From a virus, in the IMG/VR virus record IMGVR_UViG_3300031806_000016, positions 1 through 35,430 of that record: a stretch of 35,430 bases of DNA. One strand, 5' to 3'. Position 1 is the first letter of the stretch, and each line of letters starts with the position of its first letter. The notes below the pieces were generated by a model, which was given only the letters and a program-made list of their open reading frames with translations, was not told where the DNA came from and searched no databases. Of the stretch, positions 1 through 7,400 are shown one piece after another. The translations under genes were made by a program, and so were the position numbers.

Positions 1-2698
1 AATCCCAAGTAATTTTCGGCGTTACTCTCGGCAGGTCTGCATCAACGGCAGCAGCCGCCTTCAGATAAATAGCCTTATTTGCAGGTACGGAATAGCTCAC
101 AGCCCCACTATCGAACTTGCCCGCCACCGTATCAACGGCAGCGATAAGTGTTTCACTGCCGCCCTTTTCCGTGTCCGCATAATACAAATCCCAATTAAAT
201 TCCGTTGTTGGATCAGTCGAACATGTTATCTGTATCCTGGTAATCTTCAATGCTGCACTTGTATTGGGATCAAAGACAGCCATGACATGATTCGGGTCAA
301 GGTCGTAAATCGAGCTAGGATTAAAAATATTGGCTGTCCATTCTTGATTAAGATTAGATAGTCTGGCTTCGGCGGCATTAGGCAAGCCATCATCATCGGT
401 ATCGAAGGTATGCCCCCAGTCATAGACGGCATTTCTATCTGGAGCTACAGCCGAGCCGTTCCATGCGGAGCTATATGCGTTCGGGTCTATCGCCCGTGCG
501 CCTGTTATCCTAAAATCATCGCTGGCAGGTACATTGACATCAACAGATACATTGAGAACAGAATTATTAAGAGTTATTTTATCATTACCATTTACACCTA
601 AATTTAATGGATAATTGGTCTTTGTTAGTAAATGTCCACCATCCCCATCCATATACATCGCCAACTTCTTGTCCCCAGCCGTATCTCCAACTTGGACAAT
701 TCCACTAAGTGTTCCTCTAATATCCAAATAAGTGAAATCTGCCTGAGAATCTGGCGTAAATGCTCCGCTTTTATCGATGCCAATATCACCCCCATAGAAC
801 AATATAGGCAAACCGAATATTCTTAATGGATAGTATTCTACTTCATCCCAATCATAACTACCCAACATTGAATATCCGTCACTATGCGGATATAAAGTTA
901 TTCCCCGTGCTTCAGTCAATGATTCAGTAGCCCTAAACCCGCTCGTAGGCCCACCATCAGCTCCTACTGCATGCTGTCGCTGATCTGGCGACTCTGTTCC
1001 ATACCCAATACTACCATCCCCAAGAGCAACAAATACAGGAATCGTTCCATTGCCGGCATAAATAGCAACAACGTCCTGACCAGGGCCTCTTCCCGTTGCT
1101 GCCGATTGACCATAGAAAATCCCGCCAGGCCCGCCACCACCTCCGGCATTGCCCCCATATTGAAATACCAAGAGAGCATATTCGCCCCACCATATAGACC
1201 AATCGGTATATGTACCAGAACCAGTGCTGCTGGTTATATTCATAACTAATTCCCCAGTCGTCGAATTGTAGCTTGTTATTGTTCCTCTCATGTATTTGGT
1301 ATTGTCGCCTGTAACCTCGATATGGAGCGATTCGCCCGTGTTAAGAGATTTGCCAGTTTCAATAGTCCATGTCTTACTGCCAGTACCGATGGTATTACTG
1401 GTGCTCGATGTATAAGCTAAATCATAGACTGCAATCACAGCATTAGGCCGATTGTGCCGTACAGCATTCCATGTGGCGTTGGATATATTCGAACCCCGAA
1501 CACCCAAATAAACCGCATTGACATCGTTGACATCAAGCCGGCCATCAATTTCTGCTGCATAAGTTTTCACGTTGGCCTGATTTTCGTCCTGATTTTCACG
1601 TAGCCAGTATTCATCGTTGCCATCTATAAGCTCAACCCCCGTTAGATTTAGCGAGCCTTTGACCTGCCCAGCATACCAAGTTGCGCTTGTCTTAATCGCC
1701 GCTGTAGAGGCCGTCATTCCCAGCCAGCAGTTCTCAATAATACAACCTATCCCAGAGCCGCCGCTCAAATCAAAGTTGCATGTAATACTCTGATTTGGAG
1801 ACTCCAAATAACAATCAATAAAACGAAGGCCACGATTATGCGCACCTGTGACACAGACGCCTTTTGTTCCTTCACTCTTAAATGAATACTTGCAATTTAC
1901 ATTATTGGTAACTCGTAACCCATATGAGCTTGCTGAACTTGCAAAAGAAGAAGAAAATACGCAGGATTCAATATCGGTTGTCGTACAGGCGTTGTTCTCA
2001 TCAGCACCATACAGGTAAACTGCATCATTGCCATTAGCTGTGGAATAGACCTTATCAAATTTACTATACGCTATCTCTTCGGCATAAATGCCATACTTGC
2101 GACAATTTGTAACATTAACATTCCGCAAAAGATGATTGTAGGCATATCCGGTCGTAGTATCTTGAATGAGAATCCCTATCCCTTCTGTGTCTGGCGTAGA
2201 GCCATCCCAGTTGCCGTAAATGCACAAATCCTCAAGAGTATTATATTGCTTCATCTGGATAACATCTACGCCCACTCCGGCGGCTGTAGTAAGCCTGATT
2301 ATGGATTTGAGATACTGCGAACCTCGCATCCGCCTAAAGTTCGGCATTATAATTGTGTTGTTTACATACCATGTTCCAGACGGCACGAAAATGTCATAGC
2401 CTGCGGCAAGGGCATTATTGAAAGCAGTAAGATTAGCGGCGGCATAATTAGCATCGTTAGGAATAGCATTATAAGGCGGGTCTTTAACGTTTATTTGAAA
2501 AGCCGTTGCAATAAGGTTGGGGTCATGTGTTCCATCGGCATTATGACCAATGTAAAGCCATGTCCGCAAAAGTTCGGCCCATTTGTACTTTTCAATTTTC
2601 CAGCGGTCTGGCTCTTCGGAGGAAACGGCGGGATATTGAGCACCTAAAGTTATCCCAGTAAGCCACACGATAATCAAAAAAGGTAAAAAGCGCTTCAT
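1..2698 (-). CDS. Beta-helix tail-spike/fibre-like protein with signal peptide, C-terminus cut by window edge
   Basis: The frame stays open for 899 codons from the ATG at 2698 to the left edge, so the C-terminus is missing. Residues 1-20 (MKRFLPFLIIVWLTGITLGA) look like a Sec signal peptide, unusual for a virion protein. Residues of roughly 60-330 have the Asn/Gly-rich short-strand pattern of right-handed parallel beta-helix (pectate-lyase fold) spikes, starting with phrases such as DIFVPSGTWYV. Further on come a Gly-rich stretch, a WNGS..P.NAVYD phrase typical of phage fibres, and an acidic DTDDDGLPNAAEA loop like dockerin or thrombospondin-type calcium sites. The last ~90 residues look like beta-sandwich sequence. 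It is the last gene of the leftward tail block, behind an intrinsic terminator. The inferred role is receptor binding or polysaccharide degradation. A secreted lyase is the alternative; no catalytic residues could be assigned. Confidence 0.75.
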   Translation of the reverse strand, partial: MKRFLPFLIIVWLTGITLGAQYPAVSSEEPDRWKIEKYKWAELLRTWLYIGHNADGTHDPNLIATAFQINVKDPPYNAIPNDANYAAANLTAFNNALAAGYDIFVPSGTWYVNNTIIMPNFRRMRGSQYLKSIIRLTTAAGVGVDVIQMKQYNTLEDLCIYGNWDGSTPDTEGIGILIQDTTTGYAYNHLLRNVNVTNCRKYGIYAEEIAYSKFDKVYSTANGNDAVYLYGADENNACTTTDIESCVFSSSFASSASSYGLRVTNNVNCKYSFKSEGTKGVCVTGAHNRGLRFIDCYLESPNQSITCNFDLSGGSGIGCIIENCWLGMTASTAAIKTSATWYAGQVKGSLNLTGVELIDGNDEYWLRENQDENQANVKTYAAEIDGRLDVNDVNAVYLGVRGSNISNATWNAVRHNRPNAVIAVYDLAYTSSTSNTIGTGSKTWTIETGKSLNTGESLHIEVTGDNTKYMRGTITSYNSTTGELVMNITSSTGSGTYTDWSIWWGEYALLVFQYGGNAGGGGGPGGIFYGQSAATGRGPGQDVVAIYAGNGTIPVFVALGDGSIGYGTESPDQRQHAVGADGGPTSGFRATESLTEARGITLYPHSDGYSMLGSYDWDEVEYYPLRIFGLPILFYGGDIGIDKSGAFTPDSQADFTYLDIRGTLSGIVQVGDTAGDKKLAMYMDGDGGHLLTKTNYPLNLGVNGNDKITLNNSVLNVSVDVNVPASDDFRITGARAIDPNAYSSAWNGSAVAPDRNAVYDWGHTFDTDDDGLPNAAEARLSNLNQEWTANIFNPSSIYDLDPNHVMAVFDPNTSAALKITRIQITCSTDPTTEFNWDLYYADTEKGGSETLIAAVDTVAGKFDSGAVSYSVPANKAIYLKAAAAVDADLPRVTPKITWD

Positions 2699-2719
2699 GT
2701 TACATTGCTCCAAAATAAA

Positions 2720-2750
2720 ACCCCCAAAGACTTTTTTAGCCATTGGGGGT
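2720..2750 (-). terminator. Intrinsic terminator T1
   Basis: Read leftward, an 8-bp stem ACCCCCAA/TTGGGGGT with a 15-nt loop is followed by TTTTATTTT. It lies between the ATP-grasp gene and the spike gene. The ~18 nt before it (GGGACAAGTTGAAATAGA) resemble the sequences preceding two other terminators in the window. Confidence 0.75.
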
Positions 2751-2782
2751 CTATTTCAACTTGTCCCTTATCGTATCTGGGA

Positions 2783-4078
2783 TTAGAAGTAATTATAATC
2801 CCGGAGCATCTTCAGTCGCGGCTTTGCGTTCTCAACAAGGTCAGTGCGATATTGCATATCTGGAATCTGCAAAACACTTATTCTATTATAAATCTGTTTA
2901 CCTAATTTAGTCAAATCTTTTTCTCGGCCACTAACTTCCATTAAAACGCCATCCACCCCGGCACTAAGGAGCTTACCATCCTCAAACTTGGCATCTAAAA
3001 GCCAGTAATGCTCCAAATCGTTGATTCCACGGATCGGTCTATTTGCTGATTTACTGGCGTTTTCTTCGCTTGGATATGGTGGGACCGAGATTCTTACAGC
3101 ACCAAGCCAATCAAAAGAAGGCTTTAGTTCAGGCATTTTACCTTCGGCCAACGTGCTAAAAAATTCACCAAGCTCCATATTAAGGCCTTCAGCTAAGGCA
3201 TACACGGCTGAATACCCGAACCGGCTTGTGCCTTCCAGAAAATATGGTAAATGGTCTTTTGCCGAAACGATGGTATTTACATCAAGTGGACCTGAGTACT
3301 TGAACATCTTCAGGAACGGTTCAAGTTTCTTTAGCGTTAAGCGATAGATTGTCGCCGTTGCCGGCGTCATTCTCTTTGCCCATTTGTTCGGCTGCTTTTC
3401 CGGCCAGAACCAAACTAAGGATGATGCACAACCGATGTTTGGTCCTAAATCATCATTTAGAAATCGCTTCTGCTCTATCGTTGAATTAATGCTATTCGAG
3501 ACAAGTTCGCCATTTACATAGTAAGCCTCACATGAGACCTCACACCCTTCTATCTTTTCCTGTAACAAGAAATCCACATCGCCTTTCCAGGTGCCAGAGA
3601 AATACTCCAGCATCTCGGCCATATCCTCACTGTCGGTTGAAACATAAGTAAAGGCCGGCGATTTATTATTTTGCGGTTTAAATACCCAAGCCCTATCGGA
3701 AGTATTTACAAAGTCTATCGCTTTATCGAACGATTTGAAATTCTCCCATTGAGGCACCTTAAGACCGCTGGCCTTTGCTACTTTCATGGCGAATTGGCGA
3801 TCAAATTCAAGCGTATCATTCAACTTGCCCCCGCCATAAGTCTTAAGACCACTTTTTCTGAGGCTATCTGCAATGCCTCCGAAACCTACCATGTCTATTA
3901 AGACCGTAGTATCTTTGGTTAATCCCGAGCGCCAATCATTTACTCTGGGCAGAATCCCCGCGTAACCGGGTTCGGCCTTCTTGGTTTTTACCCAGAATGA
4001 ACAATCGTGACCTTCCTGCGATAGCCGGTGCAGCAGACCTAACCCGTCTCCGGTCTTCGAAATCAACCTGACTTTCAT
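2783..4078 (-). CDS. PurD-like ATP-grasp ligase
   Basis: A 431-residue protein resembling phosphoribosylamine-glycine ligase (PurD), which joins glycine to phosphoribosylamine in purine synthesis. Visible family marks are the N-terminal GDGLGLLHRL (about 10-19), the ATP-grasp lysine in WVFKP (131-135), EGCEVSCEAYY (177-187, like EGxExS), GPNIGC (212-217, the counterpart of GPNTGG) and YFLEGTSRFG (279-288, the counterpart of the E-x-N-x-R-F-G metal/ATP site). In the last motif the usual Asn is replaced by Thr-Ser, so the substrate may differ. No other purine gene is nearby; the neighbours are tail genes. Auxiliary purine synthesis and amino-acid conjugation to another acceptor are both possible. 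The ATG at 4078 has no clear Shine-Dalgarno sequence. Confidence 0.7.
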   Translation of the reverse strand: MKVRLISKTGDGLGLLHRLSQEGHDCSFWVKTKKAEPGYAGILPRVNDWRSGLTKDTTVLIDMVGFGGIADSLRKSGLKTYGGGKLNDTLEFDRQFAMKVAKASGLKVPQWENFKSFDKAIDFVNTSDRAWVFKPQNNKSPAFTYVSTDSEDMAEMLEYFSGTWKGDVDFLLQEKIEGCEVSCEAYYVNGELVSNSINSTIEQKRFLNDDLGPNIGCASSLVWFWPEKQPNKWAKRMTPATATIYRLTLKKLEPFLKMFKYSGPLDVNTIVSAKDHLPYFLEGTSRFGYSAVYALAEGLNMELGEFFSTLAEGKMPELKPSFDWLGAVRISVPPYPSEENASKSANRPIRGINDLEHYWLLDAKFEDGKLLSAGVDGVLMEVSGREKDLTKLGKQIYNRISVLQIPDMQYRTDLVENAKPRLKMLRDYNYF

Positions 4079-4154
4079 ATTTGCGTATTCAATAAAAAGG
4101 TCTGGTTTTTACTGGACCTGTCCAAATAACTAACTGTCCAACGGAAATTTATCG

Positions 4155-4183
4155 TTGCTGACGCCCTGAAATTTTGGTATAAT
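4155..4183 (+). promoter_or_regulatory. Near-consensus sigma70-type promoter, rightward
   Basis: TTGCTG (4155-4160), a 17-nt spacer and TATAAT (4178-4183), with TGG just before the -10 box giving an extended -10. The predicted start point (about 4190) coincides with the first base of the downstream ATG, so the transcript would be leaderless. Confidence 0.7.
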
Positions 4184-4189
4184 TAAGTC

Positions 4190-4462
4190 ATGCTGAAGAT
4201 AATTTCTGGAATGTTATGTGTGCCTTTATTTGCTCTTAGCATAGTAAACATCATCGACATTTGGACGACGCCTTCTGTGATTGACCCTACTATACCAGAG
4301 CCTATCTCAGTTAGACCGTTACGTTCTTTAACTGATTGGCTATGGTCTCTAATACTTTATTTTGTCACTATTGTGAATGCCTTAATTTTCCGACATTATG
4401 CTAATATTGATTGGGAACCTTCCCAGCATGGCACCCGAGATATTGGCCAAGGCTATTTTTAG
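4190..4462 (+). CDS. Small two-TM membrane protein (moron)
   Basis: A 90-residue protein with two predicted membrane segments, about residues 2-24 and 47-69, joined by a proline-rich loop and ending in a polar tail. It is the only rightward gene in some 34 kb of leftward structural genes and has its own strong promoter ending exactly at the ATG. Its last 4 bases overlap the stop of the convergent giant gene. This layout is typical of phage morons, independently expressed accessory genes often active in lysogens or early infection. Superinfection exclusion or another membrane effect is an inference; a holin is another option because of size and topology. No lysin lies beside it. Confidence 0.6.
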   Translation: MLKIISGMLCVPLFALSIVNIIDIWTTPSVIDPTIPEPISVRPLRSLTDWLWSLILYFVTIVNALIFRHYANIDWEPSQHGTRDIGQGYF

Positions 4463-7400
4463 AATCCCACAATCAATTCCCAAGGCATCTCATGCTCTTG
4501 CATAATCCGTATAAACTCGGCCTCACGTGCAGTTTTGGGTAATTGTTTTATGGCATCTATTAAACGGGCTTTTTGTATTTGTCTGCGCTGTTCGCCAAGA
4601 GTTTGTTTTTCTTTATCTGTTTTAGCCCGTTCAAGTTTTACTGTGTACCAAGCATCCAAGACAGATGGCTCACTAAGACGATTAGTGAATCTCTCGCCTA
4701 ATCTGCCGACCACAAAGATAGCCTGCTTAGTTGTATCTGTTTCAGTCTTTAATGCAGGAATGAAATTCGCCCATAATCGGTAAATCTTAGTCAGTTCTTT
4801 CATGCATGCCGAACTTCTAACAAATTCGGCAGGAATTTGTTCGCTGTCAATAAAACCTCTCTCGATATTGCCGAGATACTTATTTTCTTGATTTCTAATC
4901 CATTCTATCTGTCTGACATTATCCCAAGTGAAGCTCTTAGTTCTTCCATCTTTGGTTTTAAGAACGAGTTCTGTCTTTTTATTTACATCGAAAATGCCAA
5001 GAGCACCCCATCCAGCCCATCTATCGACTAATTTGCGGAATGCTATATCTCTTGGTAAACCCCTTTGATAACTCTGAACAGTCTGTGCCAGAAATGGCGC
5101 AGAGCATTTTATAAAATATAAAAATTCATATTTGCCTTTGTCTAACGGATTTAAGTACTTCGGGTCAGTAGGATATATCGGTGCCTTATCATAAGGGTCG
5201 CGTCTTTGAATCAAGCCTTGAATGCAACGTATCCAGGGTGAAGCTAAATATGCGATTCCTTCAGCTTCTTTTATTCCCCACCGTTTAAGCGCCATCAAGG
5301 CTGCTTGTCTTGGAGACATTTCGCCTGCCGCTACTCTCGCTGAATAATCTACGAGGACAGAGAATATCTTTGTCCCTATTAAGACGTCTTGGGGCAGTTG
5401 TAATGGTAACACTCTTGTAGAGCCATCGAGATTTTCGCCGAGGATTACATGAACTCGATTTCGGACATAATCAGGTAACTCCATTTCTGTCTTAACGCTC
5501 TTTTGGTTTCTGTAATTCCATAAGGCGGCAGCTATCGGAGCAACCAAGAAGGCAAGCAAGAACCGCCAAGGTTTTTTGACGCCCCATTGCCACATAAGAT
5601 TTGAAGCCTTAGAATACCAAGTCCCGAAAGGAGCTAAACCGCCTCTTATTATCCGGTCAAAAGTTTTACTGGCCCAACCGTAATCAACAAGTACATCTCG
5701 GCTGATTTTACCCAAGGCTTCTTGCGTGGATAATCCTTCTGTATCTATCCAATTGTGATATTTAACAAACTGGTCGCCTTGACCTTCTTTTAGGGCTTTC
5801 AATAGAGTCGAGGCATAAGCTACGCGCATAATGGTTTCTCGGAATTCTGAAATTGTTTGTGCCCCACGCAATAATATAACTAATGGATTGCGGGATTTAA
5901 TTATTCGATATAGGTCAGTTCGTGCGAAAAGACCTGTTAAGATAGCATTGTTATTTATGAATTTTTCGAGTTCGGCCAAGTAACCCGCCTTTTCTTTTGT
6001 AGTCAAATAAGATAATGACACCTCAATTTCTTTAAGAAGTTTTAGAGGTTGTGGATGCTGAGATGCAGCCATCCATGTATCGCCGATTAGGTTATTGAGA
6101 TTAAAGGTAGGAAAGTGGGTTAGAATGGCTTGCGTTTTCCACAGCCTTGTTGCCAGATTAAGATAATATAATCCTCGACTTCCGCGCTGCGAGAACTCTC
6201 TAAAGACATTGTAAATTTCCTCTGACAGCAATACGACATGCTTATATTTACCAAGAGCCATCAAGCCACTTTCGGTAGGGAATATCGTGCGGCTAAATGG
6301 CGCATCTGGACTATAAGTTCGATAACGCTTACCTTCAATCTCTACGATTCGGCCTGGTCGAGGAGGATTAACTCGTCCAGCTTTATCTACACCAAATAAA
6401 GCTGCGCGTTGTTCTCTGGAAAGCTCAGGCAATTTATTATATTTGGTAAGTTGCTCAAGAAGAAAATCGTCAATGATATTGTCATATTCCACTTCCATAA
6501 AGTGGTCGAGAATCGCATTTTTATCTTGACGATATTCTTTTGTTGTGCCAACTGCTTTTTTGGCATAACCCCTGAATGGCTTGCGTAAGCGCCGAGGAAT
6601 ACCAAAAACTGGTGCCCACTTTGGAGTATAATCAACTATATAATGACGGGCGTAAAACTCTATATGCTGGTCTGGGCTAAGAACGCCTCTATCAACAAGA
6701 TTCTGCCGATATTGTTCCATTATCTGGTTATATCTGTCGGCGGCGGCCATGGCTTCTGGTAAGGCATCTTTCAAAATTTCCTCTAATATCTTTTGAGCTT
6801 GCTCCAATGAAATTTCTGGATTGCCTTTACTTAAAGCTGTTCGAGAAACTTGGTCTCTTGCCCAGATAATCTCTATTGATTTTTGAATATCTTGCTTACC
6901 TAAATCGCCCCAGATTACAGGTGCAATTTCGTTATGAACGAAGTATAGCGCTTGATCTCTTGCACCTATGAATTTTATCCGTATCGCATTACGCAGTTCC
7001 ATCGGAGCTTTGGGATAAAATCGCAGAGAATCGACAATATCTTTAATTTCCTCAGCGGCTGCTTTTGCTCTTTCTTGAAATGCTTCTGGAATTGGTACTC
7101 GAATAAAGCCAGGTCTCAATTTTGGATTTCTGATGCGGTCTTTGAGGTCTTCAGTTGCTTTGGCCTGCTGTTTTATATAGTCTTCTGCTCTTTCGAGCGC
7201 TTTGTACTTTGCCTCATCATAAGGAATAGTCTGGCGGTATTTGGTTAAGGCATTTTTGTAGATAGCCTTCTGGCCTGGCGAAAGGGCGGCGAAACGCTTA
7301 CCAAAATCTTTTTTGACGATTTCCGGCTTAGCTTCTAATGTTGGCTTTTCTGGAATTTTTGGAGTTGTTACTGGCGGCGCTTCCACCGGCGCTTCTTTAA

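Noticed and set aside
2132-2647. 171-codon rightward open frame
   Set aside because: It is antisense to the start of the spike gene, whose leftward frame is continuous for 899 codons with signal peptide and beta-helix pattern.
4079-4140. Weak terminator ahead of the PurD-like gene
   Set aside because: AGGTC/GACCT followed by TTTTTATT can form leftward, but the stem has only 5 pairs and a 12-nt loop and sits about 15-20 nt before the start codon.
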